64,000 nt of DNA from Tetrahymena elliotti 4EA (lineage: Eukaryota > Ciliophora > Oligohymenophorea > Hymenostomatida > Tetrahymenidae). The stretch lies in NCBI GenBank assembly GCA_000231825.2, contig JH720304.1, forward strand, positions 1,586,019 to 1,650,018, in the 5' to 3' direction. The notes below the pieces were generated by a model. The model saw only the letters and a program-made list of their open reading frames with translations. It had not been told where the DNA came from and did not search any database. This document shows, one piece after another, positions 1-11,409 of the stretch (within the stretch, counting starts at the first letter, position 1; each line of letters begins with the position of its first letter). A program made the position numbers and the translations under genes.

Positions 1-1090
1 AAACAAGTAAATACATTTATAATATTAAATTTATTAATGGTAATTCTGTATTTTAAAATTAAAGATATATGGACATGATAAGTTTTGTCAAGTAGCAGAT
101 AAGTTCAATCTTACTTTCTAACCTTAAATTTAAACTTTAGTTTATTAAAAGTCTGATGAATTTGAGATCGATATTGAATACATAGTAATTTTATATTTGA
201 TTTGTTTAATTCTATTAAAATTGCCTTTCTTTTTTTTCTAATTTAGATAAAATAAGAAGAAGAACTTGAAAGTTTTACAGAAAGTGTTTATGAAGATTTT
301 AAGAAATTAAGTGAATAAGATAAAATAGTTAAGCCAAGAGCTAAATCAATGCTTGAGGAAACAGAGGGTATTGCTAGAATAATTGACATTTTAGAGTCAA
401 ATGTTTGGACTGATTCTGTAAAACTCTTTGATTAAATAACAAAATATTAATAAATGCTAATAATAATAGGAAATGTTTAAGTAAGAAAAAAAGTTAAATC
501 AAGAATAACAGCAAACTAAACTAAATATACATCTACCTACATATGAAAAGAATAAAGATATTCGTGAAAAGTATGAAACTTATGGTGATGATGAAGATGA
601 AGAAATAGATGATTATAAATAAAAGAAGGAGTAAAAGGGAAATACCATAAATGAAATTAATGAATAAAAAGATAAAAAATTGAAAGAAAGTAATGAAGCT
701 TAAGAATAAAAATAAAAAAAAGAAATAAATGATAAAAAGAAAGAAGTATTGGAAAATGAAAACTAGAAAAACAGTGCATAGAATGAAGAAAGTTAATAGA
801 AAGACCAACCTGAAAAAAATATATCAGAATAAAAAACAGAAAACTAAAAGTAAGAAGAAAAAAAAGTAAAGGAATAGAAAAAAAAATATACTAATGATGA
901 TGATGAAGAAATTTAAGAGAGTACTTTTAATGATTTTGTTAAAATTCTTTAATAAATGAAAGGAATCAAAGATAACTCTTAATAATTACCAGATGAAAAA
1001 AGAAAAGAGAATGCAGAAAAGTTTATTTTAAACTTAATGTAAACATTAGGTCTTGATGAAGAAAGTGATGATGGTGATAATGAAAATTGA
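1..1090 (+). CDS. 3' part of an unrecognised Gln/Lys/Glu-rich acidic protein
   Basis: The gene enters from the left edge. Exons that join in phase are 1-6 (uncertain), 65-184, 247-417 and 470-1090, with introns 7-64, 185-246 and 418-469 (58, 62 and 52 nt, all GT-AG). About 304 codons are visible and the stop TGA is at 1088-1090. The N-terminal visible part is ordinary globular-looking sequence (HDKFCQVADKFNL..., SDEFEIDIEYI). A helical stretch with KPRAKSMLEETEGIARIIDI follows, and then about 120 residues of low-complexity K/E/Q/N sequence in which most Gln codons are TAA or TAG. The last 60 residues become ordered again (NDFVKILQQMKGIKD...) and end in an acidic tail, GLDEESDDGDNEN. I do not recognise the family. 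The reading frame and exon structure are well supported; the function is unknown. Confidence 0.75.
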
Positions 1091-1470
1091 AATTTCAAAT
1101 CATTAATAATAATTCAAAATATACAATATTTTATACAAAAATAATTTAAATTTATAACATCTACATATCTATGATAAAAAAAGTAATAAACTATAAAAAT
1201 ATTTTTAAATATAACTTAGTAATAATGAATGTACTTTTATCATTTTCAAAATTTTCAAAGATTACAGTATTTAAGAATAATCATTTAATATTATAGATAA
1301 CACAAAAATATATCTATCTTATATTTTTATTTTTGGATCCTATCTATTTCAGGCTTATTTTAATGAATTAATTAAATAAAAAATATTAAAATTTAAAGGA
1401 ATAATTACCCAAAATAAAAGCATTAACTAGTTAATATTTTATGATTTATATACAATGATAATTTAAAAAA
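1091..1470. other. Intergenic, convergent 3' ends
   Basis: These 380 nt separate two convergent genes. The sequence is A/T-rich with no open frame longer than expected, and I see no gene or RNA in it. It presumably holds both 3' UTRs and poly(A) sites. Confidence 0.6.
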
Positions 1471-3392
1471 TCAATATTAAATGAGTTAATGTTGCAATAA
1501 GTCTTGTTATTATTCTTATAATAATTGCTTTCTTATTGAATAGAGCTTTTCTTCTACCCACTTATACCACTATTATTTTAGAAGAAATAAATTAAATTTT
1601 AAATCAATATATATTAATTACTTTATGATAGGGAATGTATTATTCTAAAACTTGTTTATAATAGATAGAGCAATCCAAAGCTAATATATCATCTAGGTAG
1701 GGAGAGTTTAGCTTTACACATTGAGATGTTAGCATGAAAAATTCCTTTATTAAATACAGATTATTAAAATTTAAATAATTTAATTTTTTATTACTTCATA
1801 AGGATCTCTTCTAATGGGCTATGGCTTGCTGGCAGTTACTTTTCCTGTAGTTTTCAAATTATTTGCATCCAGCTTAATCTTATCTTTAGAATTAGATCTA
1901 GCTCTAGGAGAATTACGGGTGACATTAGCATTTTCATTAAACATTTCACCATCCTTAAATTCTTTCAATTCAGAAAGTAAATTTCCATGTGCTTAAAGGA
2001 AAATTTGCATGCTATTTTTCTTATTATCGGTTTCTAATATAAAATTTTGATTCATTAAATTATTTTTTTTTTATATTATAATAATTACCTTTATTTTATA
2101 TGTTATTTTAACTACTTTAAGTATTAGCATTAGAAATTGTAGTTGAAGTTGAAGAAGGTGTCTAATTACCACTTCCTCTATTGTCAAGTAAGCCAGGCTC
2201 ATCTGAAGATTTTAAGTCATTAAACAATTATTATGCAATTAAGTCAGCTTTGGTAATGCTTCTAGGTGATGAAACAGAATTTTAGGTTCCCTTATTAACT
2301 AAAGAAGCTATATCTCTTTCTAATGCATTATTTTATTTTTTCAACTCCTCAATTTCTTTTATTTAAATGCTAACTAATTCTTCCAGTTATTAAATCCTAG
2401 ATTTTTGCTCTTTAACTTTGAACTCCAAGTTTTTAATTACATTCTTTTGGTCTGAATAATAAATGAAATTACTATTGTTTTTTTCAAAAAATAAGCTAAA
2501 ATACTTTTGTTCTCATATTCAACTTTCTCCATGCTCTTGATTTGCTTTTCGTAAGTCTTTGTTAAATTACTAAATTCATCTCTTAATTGCTTATTATCAG
2601 TCTTTTATTGGCTAAGTTGACTTTTGAGGTCTGTGTTTTCTTGCTAATGAAGTAAAAGATTTTATCTTAGGTTCTCCAAATCCTCAGGTTTCTATTAAAC
2701 AATTTATTTAATTAAGTACAATTTAGATATTATCTTGTAATTACTCCCATTTTTTGAGATTGGCTTCTGAGTTTTTAAAGCTCTTTTTTTATATTTTCAT
2801 ATGCTTTTTAGTTGCTATTTGATTCGCTTTCAATTAATGCTAAGGTATCTTGAAGTCTGTTATTTTTTTCAAGTTATTCATGATACAATCTCTTTATTTT
2901 TAGTGGAATATTTAAACATGCTTTTCAAAGTTTCAAATAGAATTTACTTAATATTCGTGGACACTCTACTTATGAAACTCTATTTATGTTTCGCAATCAT
3001 AAATTTATTGCTAAAGATTCTCCATTTCATTTTATTTTTCCTAAATATTTTCTTATCCTCTTTCTAAAAGATAATCTAAAATAATATTGAAAAAGCATTA
3101 ATAATCAATTAGAATAGAAATTTTAATTACATCCTAGCTATATCAATGTCTTAATCTACTCTTCGTTTTCATTAATAATTTATAAAAGCTCTATAATTTC
3201 ATCTATTAAAATTAAAATCAAAGTATCAAATACATATAAATTACCTTAAAAAATCTAAAAAAGCTTACCCTAAAGGTTCTCTTTATGACCTCCTGAATTT
3301 ATTCTTCTTTCTATAAATGGAGTGGCTAATTCTTCTATTGTTTTTTTTAGAAAATTTCGTATGAAATTTTCGTCATAAACTATTTCTGACAT
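1471..3392 (-). CDS. 501-aa coiled-coil protein, possible dynein-adaptor-like
   Basis: Nine exons join in phase (minus strand, 5' to 3'): 3392-3245, 3202-3131, 3075-2948, 2891-2745, 2691-2505, 2451-2089, 2033-1795, 1744-1622, 1569-1471. They total 1,506 nt, ATG to TGA, with no in-frame TGA; introns are 42-56 nt. The protein starts MSEIVYDENF. It has a helix around residues 50-95 with the pattern LGYYLLERGQEN, then a long heptad coiled coil to about residue 275 (KPEDLENLRQNLLL, LRDEFSNLTKTYEKQIKSME). A Ser/Asn/Gln-rich linker follows, then a compact C-terminal region of about 100 residues with aromatic/Cys content (SQCVKLNSPYLDDILALD, QWYKWVEEKLYSIRKQL). The GxxLLExxxEN pattern just before a coiled coil resembles the CC1 box of BICD/Spindly/TRAK dynein adaptors; that is inference only. 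Structure is well supported, identity is not. Confidence 0.8.
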
Positions 3393-4325
3393 ACCTTTAT
3401 TAATGATTAATTAAATCAATATTTTTTAATAAATTATTAATTAAATTATCAAAAAGTTAAGTAAGTTAATCAAAAATATAAAAATTTCGAGAAGAATTCA
3501 AACGTTCATAGATAATTGCAAACACAATACCAAATGTACAAAAATATTACTCACCAATATTAAAAATATCGATTTCAATTATATTGCAAATTGTGTTTGC
3601 AAAAAGTATCTATCTTTGTTTATTATTAATTAGCAAATATAAGATGATTTTTTCCAATTCTGTTGCTGATGTGATTATTTTTGCCTAATTAAAATTACCA
3701 CAATCAATTATTTCGAAATTAAAATATATTTTCTCAATAATTATTTCCATTCAGTTTATTTTATTTTGTAAATTATGTATGTAATTAGGATATTGAATTA
3801 TCGAATTTAGAATCAACAATTATTATTGAAGAAATAAAAAATTCTATGAAAAATAACATAAATTTCTCTTAAAAATTAATCTAAATTTTTTCAAAATCTT
3901 TTTTGACTAAAATTTGATCTATAAAAAATATGTACAATACCAAAGACAAGTAACTTAAGCAATATTTCTACATCATTAATTTTACTTGTGTAATAAAGAA
4001 ATTTGAAAGATAAAAACAAAGTGCTTAAAATTAAAAATTTGTTTTTCTTAGAAATATAATCCAAAATTATAACTTTCACAATTCAACAGATGATTTTTCT
4101 AATTTATTTTTAAAAATTTTTTAAGATATTTAGCATATTTTTAAACAATAAATTTTGATCATAAAATAAATAATAGATTTAATTATTTCCTTTTGCAAAA
4201 AGAATTTATTATATTTTTTTAACTAAAATCAAAGAAAATTCAATTTAATTTTATCAAAATATTGAGAGTCTTATTAATTTTAGAAGTAAAAAATATCATT
4301 TTAAAATAAATTGAAAACAAAATCA
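3393..4325. other. Intergenic, holds a 13-nt inverted repeat
   Basis: This 930-nt A/T-rich stretch lies between the start of the coiled-coil gene and the end of the HAD phosphatase gene. The only clear structure is a perfect 13-nt inverted repeat at 3516-3528 and 3590-3602. A 62-codon hydrophobic open frame at 3891-4079 (-) has no supporting context and I do not call it. Confidence 0.5.
3516..3602. repeat. 13-nt perfect inverted repeat with 61-nt loop
   Basis: TTGCAAACACAAT at 3516-3528 is repeated as its exact reverse complement at 3590-3602. It lies about 125-210 nt upstream of the ATG of the coiled-coil gene on the minus strand, so it could be a regulatory palindrome or a cruciform. The role is inferred only from position. 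Confidence 0.6.
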
Positions 4326-5763
4326 TCAAATTTCGTAATTAAATTAGTGTTTTTTAAAAATTAATTTTATTGCTTGTTAGAAGTCTTTGACTATATAATC
4401 GCTATTATGCTTTTCCCCTTATTTATTTTAGCCTTATCTTAAAAAATATTAAATAATTAAAATAAATTAATGAAATGTGCAATAATTTACTTAACTAAAA
4501 TAGTTTTCCATCCCATTTCTTTTGCTCCCAAAATATCTTAATTGTAATTATCTCCAATCATATAAATTTAACCAGCTTAATATTTTTATTCATCAATAAG
4601 TTCAAGAGCCTTTTGTACTTTTTATATTTTTTAATTTAAAATAATTAATTATAGATAACTTAAATACTTTTCAACTTTTTATTTAATATTAGTGTTTTTA
4701 TGTTATAAAGTTTAAATAAGAAATATTACAAGCAATTTCAAAAGCAGATCTTTGTGGTTTACCAAATGTTTTAAATGTATTTTTAGGAATTGGTTTATGA
4801 TGCATTAACTAATAGCATTAATCAATAGCTAATTAAAGCATACCAGAACCAACTTTTGGGAGCTGGCCCTTTTCTCTATAAATAATTGTATTGCTGCTAA
4901 CAAAAATTTAGATTGTTTTTTCTGGTGCAGGGTTAGGTAATACTTAAGCTATTTTACCATCAGTTGTAGTCAATAAATCACAAATAATCTAAACACATTC
5001 TTCCCATTTTACTACTTCTCCTAAAATAAAAACAGCATTAATTTAGAGAGGCTCATGTAAGTTAATTTCGCTGAGATTTAATCTTTCTTTAAATAAATTT
5101 AAAATATTTACTAACATTTTATTAAACTTAATAGAAGTAAAATATTGTTAGTATAAATTTCAATCAAAGTTCTCCTTTTCATGTCTTATAAACAAATACA
5201 AATGTTTTTTTTGTATTTTTAAAAATATTAAGCTAACAATAAATATCTAATCTTTTACTTTAAATTTTTTAACGAGTTGGTTCAATATCTGCATAACTTC
5301 TTTTAGAAATAGGCACTAAAAAAGGAAAAAGTGCAGCATATTCTTCCAAAGTAATAAAATTTGTTATTCCAGAATCTTTCAAAAATATATGATCACTGTC
5401 AATTCCAGCAACAAGAATAAGTTTGTCTTTAAATTATTATAAGTGTGGCTTAATTGCAGTATAGTTCATAACTAGTTAGTTTGGCGTAAGCATTTCATAT
5501 GAGTTTAATAAACCTAATTATTAATTAAGGATTCCTATTCTCTGTTACTCAATTTAATTATTGTATTAATTATTTGTTAATAATATAAATGGCAACTAAG
5601 ACTTTAATTCATTAGCATATTAAACTGGATGTAGTTAACCTAAAGGTTTTCTCACTTATTTAAGAGCTTCATGTACTCCAAGCATAGCTTTTTATTCTTG
5701 AATTAAAACACCATCAATGTCTGAAATAATAATCGGTAATATCTTCTTTAAACTTCTATTCAT
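4326..5763 (-). CDS. HAD-superfamily class IIA phosphatase, HDHD5/CECR5-like
   Basis: Four exons: 5763-5200, 5126-4676, 4617-4491, 4437-4326 (1,254 nt, 417 aa). The introns at 5127-5199 (73 nt) and 4438-4490 (53 nt) are clear. The one at 4618-4675 uses a weak donor (GTTGAA) and is less sure. HAD motif I is IISDIDGVLIQ at about residues 10-20 (catalytic Asp pair DxD, with the Gly-Val of class IIA). Motif II is FILLTNN. The C-terminal motif IYMIGDNYNQDILGAKEMGW carries the acidic pair of motif IV. Between them, AVFILGEVVKWEECVQIICD matches the characteristic CECR5 middle region, and FGKP the usual FGKP loop. Length agrees with family members of about 420 aa. In animals this family is mitochondrial with an uncertain substrate; no clear targeting peptide is visible here. 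Confidence 0.9.
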
Positions 5764-6898
5764 ATGTTAAAAATCCTAAACACTAAAATATTTGATAATT
5801 AATTTGGTCAAAAATAATACTATTTTTATTAAAAAAAGCAATCAATATCTTTACCAAAATAAAATTTTAATTTATATCCTCAAACCAAAAAGCTGTTAAT
5901 AAATAAGTAGAATAATCTTTATTGATTACAAATACTGATTTTAATGTAAACTTTTTTTAATTTTGATTTCATTATAAACATTTCTTTTACAAAAATCTTC
6001 ATAAACTAAAAAACTTTAAATTCCTTTTCAGAGAACTTAACAAAAGTTAAAAAAAATAGCTTTCTAAATTAAATGAAAAAAATTAATGAACAATAACCTC
6101 CTGTCAACTTTTCTTGAAATCAGATTACTAAAAACTAATTCAAACTTCTTAAATAATTGTTAAGTCAATAAATTTTTTTATTGTTGGTTATTTCTGAATA
6201 CTTTATACGCAAAAGTGATAAATAAAAGTAATCAATATATTTTCTTTTAAAAATTGAATATTTTGTATTGTTATTTTCTTTGATTTGCAAGAATTTTATA
6301 TTAATGTTTGAAATCTTAGAATATAAAAATAATAAATAGCTCAAATTATTTGTTTAAATTTTTAAATACATATAAGATGCTAAGAGAAACATTTTGATTA
6401 ATTGATTCTTGATTTTAAAATTGTTTTGAAGTCAACAAACATTTTTATTGTTAATTTTTTCATTATAATTCATACTCAAAAATGACAAAAAATTTATTTT
6501 CTTATTTTATATTGTTTTTTTATTTATTTAATATTCATTTTACAATGATAAATTAGTTGAAATCTTAGAATTAAAAATAATAGCTCAAATTGTTAGCCTA
6601 AACCTTTGTTAACCCAAATAAAAATGATATTTTTTCAATTAATTATGAGAACTAAAATTATTTTTCAGTTGATAGATGTTTTTGTTGCTGGCTATTTCTT
6701 AAATATTTCTTTTAAAGAATTGAATTATGCAAATTATTTTTATTTTTGATATATAGGGTTTAGGAAATTATAAGAAAGTTTGATTGCTAGAAACATAAAG
6801 ATTTAGAGCATAAAATCAAACTTTATAAATTTTTTATAAATCTTTATTAATTTTTGTTTGAAATAGTTACTAAAAAAATATAAATTATAAAATAAGAA
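5764..6898. other. Divergent intergenic/promoter region with degenerate repeats
   Basis: These 1.1 kb lie between the HAD phosphatase (-) and DMAP1 (+) start codons and so must hold both promoters. No gene is visible. It contains two diverged copies of a block of about 165-185 bp (see repeat entry) and a third, weaker echo near 6670-6720. Confidence 0.55.
6164..6591 (+). repeat. Two diverged direct repeats of about 165-185 bp
   Basis: Copy 1 spans 6164-6347 and copy 2 spans 6431-6591. Both begin GTCAAYAAAY...TTTTTATTGTT, pass through a variant of ATACTYAWAMRCAAAARTGA, and end with AATCTTAGAAT...AAAAATAAT...AGCTCAAATT. A third partial match (TTTTTGTTGCTGGCTATTTCT) lies near 6688. Sequence between the matched blocks has diverged. 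The copies are intergenic, so this is probably an old local duplication. Confidence 0.6.
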
Positions 6899-8572
6899 AT
6901 GTCTGAGGGTCTATAAAAGCTTGTAATGTTTTTCTCTGACTAGGGAAAGAAAAAGAAGCGTTCAATTGATAATAAAAAGAAAAATATAGGTGAATATTTA
7001 AATTATTTAGCTTTAGCATGATAATATGAATCATATTAAATTTCAATAAATTATTTGGATTTGCTGATCAAACTTATAAAAATATGAATTATTAATAGAG
7101 TATGCAGATAAAGAAGTTTGGAATATTACAGGTGGTTTGTATCCTCTTATTCCTACAAGCAATGTAAAAAATATTTGATAAAATTCAGATTATTATAAAT
7201 AAAAATTTGATTGATAATAGAATAAACCTAAAGATGAGGCTGTTCGTTAATGGTCTTACAGCCCTATTGTCCAAAAGAATTAATAAATTTCATCTATTTT
7301 ACATTGGGTACCTGCAACTGATAAAGATAAACAATTTTCTTGTGAGAAATTCAACATAAAAATAGATTTAGTTGATTTTAATGAAGAATAATACAATGAA
7401 TATTTAAAGGTAAAGTGTTTTAGAAATAGGCATAAATAATAATTTAAAATAATATCAAATTGCGCTAATACTATTAAATAAAAATTAAATATAAAGGAAT
7501 TGGATCCAAGTTGGGATTATACTGAAACAAAATATCTTTGGGATTTGTGCTAGAGATTTGATTTAAGATTTATTATTATTGCAGATAGATATGATGAAAA
7601 AAAGTGTAGAAGCATCGAAGATATTAAATAGAGATTCTATTCAGTCACTCGTAGATTATTGGAAATAAGAAATTAGTAAGCTCATCCTTTATATAATTAC
7701 AAATATGACCCTGAATATGAGAGAGTTAGAAAATTTGAATTAGAAAAATTTTTAATGAGAACCAAGGAAACAACTGAGCAAGAAAAAAATCTATTGGATA
7801 GCTTGAAGAGAATAGAAGTTACTATTAAAAAAGAAGAAAGAGAACATCAAACTCTTTAAAAAATGCTTAAAGAATAAATGAATGATGACAATGTAAATTT
7901 CCCTTTTATCATAATTTATCTAAATTTTTTCATAATAAATATATTTAGGATTTCGAGAATGAAGAGGATTGTGTAAAGATTGTTCAAACTGTAAGATATT
8001 TTAAATTTAGTATTATTCGTATGAAATATTTAAATAAATTTAATTTGAAAAGATTCATGAGTAAGGCAAAAAAGAAATAAGCAACCCTACTGAAAGTATT
8101 TGCTATCTAAGAGGAAAGTGGTTGAATGAACCTCTTCCTATTTCAGAAAAGATGAACAAAAAGGTATTTATTAATTGTTTGCTTAATGATTGAAATCAAA
8201 ATTATATAAAATAAAAAGCTTAATTTAGTACTTAATGAATTATGCATTCCTAGTGACTTCATTGCTACTGAAGAAAATGAATAAATATTTGAAGAATTAA
8301 GAGAGCAAATTTTTAATATGTTTAACTTGTAAAAATCTTTAAAAAAGAAGGAGATGGTAATTTTAAAATTGATGGGAACGAAATAAAATAATTATTTTTT
8401 TGTTTAGATTAAAAAGTAATTGGAAGATAAAAAAAGAAAATTAATGGAAGATCTTAACATTTAAGATAAACCACCTTCTAGCCCAACATCCTAATAAAAG
8501 AGATCTAATCCTTATGTTCAAGAAACAGCAAACTTAGAAAAAGTAAATAAAAAAGTAAAGTCCTAAAATTGA
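6899..8572 (+). CDS. DMAP1: DMAP1/SWC4 homologue, chromatin complex subunit
   Basis: Eight exons: 6899-6989, 7099-7163, 7221-7409, 7497-7892, 7949-7990, 8053-8163, 8219-8356, 8408-8572 (1,197 nt, 398 aa). Introns run 51-109 nt and all phases agree. The protein begins with a basic segment (GKKKKRSIDNKKK), then WNITGGLYPLIPT and LHWVPATDKDKQFSCEKF, matching the DMAP1 region before the SANT domain. The SANT/Myb-like domain is at about residues 120-190 (LDPSWDYTETKYLWDLCQRF, DLRFIIIADRYDEKK). The typical LEKFLMRTKETTEQEKNLL helix and the DMAP1 C-terminal block (YLRGKWLNEPLPISEKMNKK, IFEELREQIFNMFNLQKSL) follow. DMAP1/SWC4 is a nuclear subunit shared by the NuA4 acetyltransferase and SWR1 remodelling complexes. 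The protein is somewhat shorter than the human one (about 467 aa); the 3' end may be incomplete (see findings). Confidence 0.92.
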
Positions 8573-9334
8573 TCCTGAAGATATTAACTAATAATTACTT
8601 TATGTAAATATCAAAGAAATAATCTGTTTTGTGTAAAAAAAAAAAGCTTTTTTATTAATTTAAAAATAATTCAAAAAGTTAATTTAATATTTTCTACCTA
8701 AAATTTAATTTTAAAATAAATTTTTTTGTTTGTTTATTTAGCATTTAAAGAAAAAAACTTAGATTAATTCTATAAACAAAAACTTAAAATTTAAAAAGAA
8801 GTAAGAATTATTTTTAATAAAAATATTAAATGTTAAGATTTTGAACATACTTTTTAATGAATTTTACTTTCACTTACTCTAACATTTTATGCTTTAAATA
8901 AGGAAAATTAAAAGACTAACCTCTGCAAACTCCTGCTCTTCAATGAGTTAAAATTCAAAATGTTAAACATTAAATTTGCAAAATATTTTGATATGGGAGT
9001 TTATAAAGAAAATAAGCTCTTTAGTTTAAACAAAAAAAAACTTTTTAATTTTATGAAGAATTATTCTAAAATTGAATTTAAAATTCATTTTTTTAGTTTT
9101 GTTTTTTTTATGTTTTTTAGTTTATTGTCTATTTAAAGCAGAAAAATTGAATTAATTAGAAAACTAAGATAAAAAATATCAAACATTTTAACCGAACATA
9201 ATTTATTTGTTGTTTTTAACAAAACAAATCAATTTTATAAATTAATTAGATTTAGTAAAAAATTAAGCTTTATAATAACTAATTGTTTTTTTTCTATTCA
9301 TTTTTGATAGCACTTAATCAGCACAAACAAGCAA
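8573..9334. other. Intergenic, with possible extra DMAP1 tail exons
   Basis: These 760 nt lie between the DMAP1 stop and the next start codon. Directly after the stop, another frame reads PKIDPEDINQQLLYVN (8562-8609). Near 8880-8945 a short frame reads KLKDQPLQTPALQ before a TGA. These fragments could be remaining DMAP1 exons, but I could not join them in phase. No independent gene is supported. Confidence 0.4.
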
Positions 9335-11409
9335 ATGATTATTAAGGATGTAAAGTAAGAAACTATCCAAAAGGAAGAGCCATAAATGAGCATATTTTAA
9401 CAACTTATGACAGATAATTCATTTGAACCTTTTGGATCTTTCTATGCAATAGGTCGTCATTTCAATCCTATCACTTAAGATTAATTGTAAAAATTACAAA
9501 TTTAAGCAAAATTTGCAAATCATTATTTGAATCATTTAGAATAATTCAAAAATTTGTAATTTTTAAAAAGGGAACCTTATTAATTTGAAGATGTTGATAA
9601 AGAAAATAATGATGAAGAATATATTTAGAATATCACTAGGAAAACAAAAGATGACAGTGAAATATTTGATCCTAATTTAGTTTTTAATCCAGTAATCGAA
9701 GACACTGTATTCAGCTAAGAAAATATTGTAGATTTCGATGAAAATATTCTTGATGTTGACAAAAAAATATTTTTCAAAGAGTTTAAACAGTAAAATGCTA
9801 AGAAAATAATATATAGAGTAGATGATTAAATACAAATTAAATGTTTAATTAATGTTTTAATTTATAAAAAATAAAGGAAACTCTGTAAAGAAAATACCTT
9901 TACTTGTTTAAAATAAGATGCCTACTTTATCAACCTACTGATTTATTACAATGCGAACTAAAACACAGTATTTTATTAAATTAAAATAAAAAATTCTTGC
10001 AAGATTATTCTACTTTCAAAATTAATAACTAAATATTTCAGAATTCAAAATGTATGAATTTGCATCATTTGATTTATATAGAATGAAGGATTCAAAAATA
10101 TTGGTAACATATTTTTTTATTTTTTAATCAAATATTTAATCATTCATAACAAACAGGATGAAGTTAATTTAACATTGGATTTTGTTATGATGACAGTTCA
10201 AATGACAAAAGAAGGCAAAAATATTGATCCTAAGTTTAACTTCAAAGAAATTGAGGTACATTCTTATCATGAAAAAGAATTTAATTATATGTTAAAAATT
10301 AGGGTGCTAATGCAGGTTATGTAAATGGTGAATTGTATCTGACTGTTAAGTAAAGAGAATCAAATACAACAGTGATAAAGTTCAAAGTAAAATATAGTTT
10401 TTAGAGAGATTTGATAGTAGAAGTGCTTAATTTAGTGAACCATTTCTGCAAAAAGTATCCTAAGAAAGCAACAACCACATATAATAATGATGATGCTAAT
10501 TTGCATAGATAAGAGCATGATAACAAATTAGAAATTTTAAAAATCAGAAGAACAAAATTATCAATAATTAAGAGTGACAATATAATACCCCCAAAAGCAA
10601 TATTATCTTATAATGTGAAATATTAACAAAAAGATAAACAAATAAATGCTAATTTTACAGTAGGAATAAATAATATTGTAATTCATTCAGCTTAATATAT
10701 GGAAGATAAACTTCAGTAAGATATTTTATATTTAAATTAGTATATATCATAATTGTTTTTTTAAGGCCTGAATAAAAGAATAAAGCAAGAGAGAAAAAGT
10801 TATATGATATTATTTATAGTGTAATACCATTTAATAATTGCTACTTATATTATGATTAAGGTGAAATACCTCAAAGTATGTTTTAATTTTTTATAAAATA
10901 CTGTTTGATTCTTTAATTTTAATAGATAAATTATTAAAACTCAAAATAAACAGTCAAGAGCTGTTGTTTGAATTTGAAACATCTCAAGCTGTACAGAATA
11001 TTATTGCAGCCTTGGAAGGTATACAATCTGGAAAAATAATGAATGATTAAATATATATTCATATACAAACCAAACAAAATGAAAATTAGTGTTAAATAAA
11101 AGATATCTTTTACAAAGCAAAATCTAAAGAAATCAGTAAACTCATCAATTATCATACAAATATTATCAAAACACTTTCGGAAGCAAAGTAATTTCTATCC
11201 TAATATATTTAATTTAATTTTACATTACCATTTAAATGAAAAGGACCTAGTTAGACTTTGAATATTACAAAGATTTTGAAGCTTATGTACCAAATGAAAT
11301 ATTTTAAGAAAAAAACTAAATATTTTCTGAAAAAAACTAAATATTTTAAGAAAAAAACTAATAATTTAAAGAAATAAACTAAATTAAGCTAGAAAATAAA
11401 AGTTAATGA
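9335..11409 (+). CDS. Unrecognised 561-aa protein with C-terminal tandem repeats
   Basis: Eight exons join in phase: 9335-9817, 9877-9967, 10042-10103, 10157-10255, 10303-10715, 10766-10875, 10926-11187, 11244-11409 (1,686 nt). An in-frame TGA lies upstream of the ATG. The N-terminal third is acidic and Gln-rich (FEPFGSFYAIGRHFNPIT, KENNDEEYIQNI). The middle alternates beta-rich stretches (NAGYVNGELYLTVKQR, VIKFKVKYSF, IVEVLNLVNHFCKKY) with charged loops, as if two PH-like or beta-sandwich folds were present. The C-terminus holds three exact 21-nt repeats encoding a 7-residue unit (variants of IFQEKNQ) before the stop. No signal peptide or membrane helix is visible. I do not recognise the family. 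The gene model is well supported; function is unknown. Confidence 0.8.
11299..11361 (+). repeat. Three 21-nt tandem repeats inside the coding region
   Basis: Units lie at 11299-11319, 11320-11340 and 11341-11361; the first and third are identical and the second differs at two positions. They encode consecutive 7-residue units (IFQEKNQ, IFSEKNQ, IFQEKNQ). A partial fourth unit (QFKEINQ) follows in protein sequence. Confidence 0.9.

Noticed and set aside
481..511. A 31-nt intron to join two frames in the first gene
   Set aside because: A normal 52-nt intron at 418-469 joins the same frames in phase 0 and gives better sequence; 31 nt is shorter than all other introns here.
533..808. 91-codon Phe/Ile-rich ORF on the minus strand
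   Set aside because: Antisense shadow of the K/E/Q-rich coding exon on the plus strand.
3891..4079. 62-codon hydrophobic ORF on the minus strand
   Set aside because: Intergenic, no splice context, no motif; length expected by chance with one stop codon.
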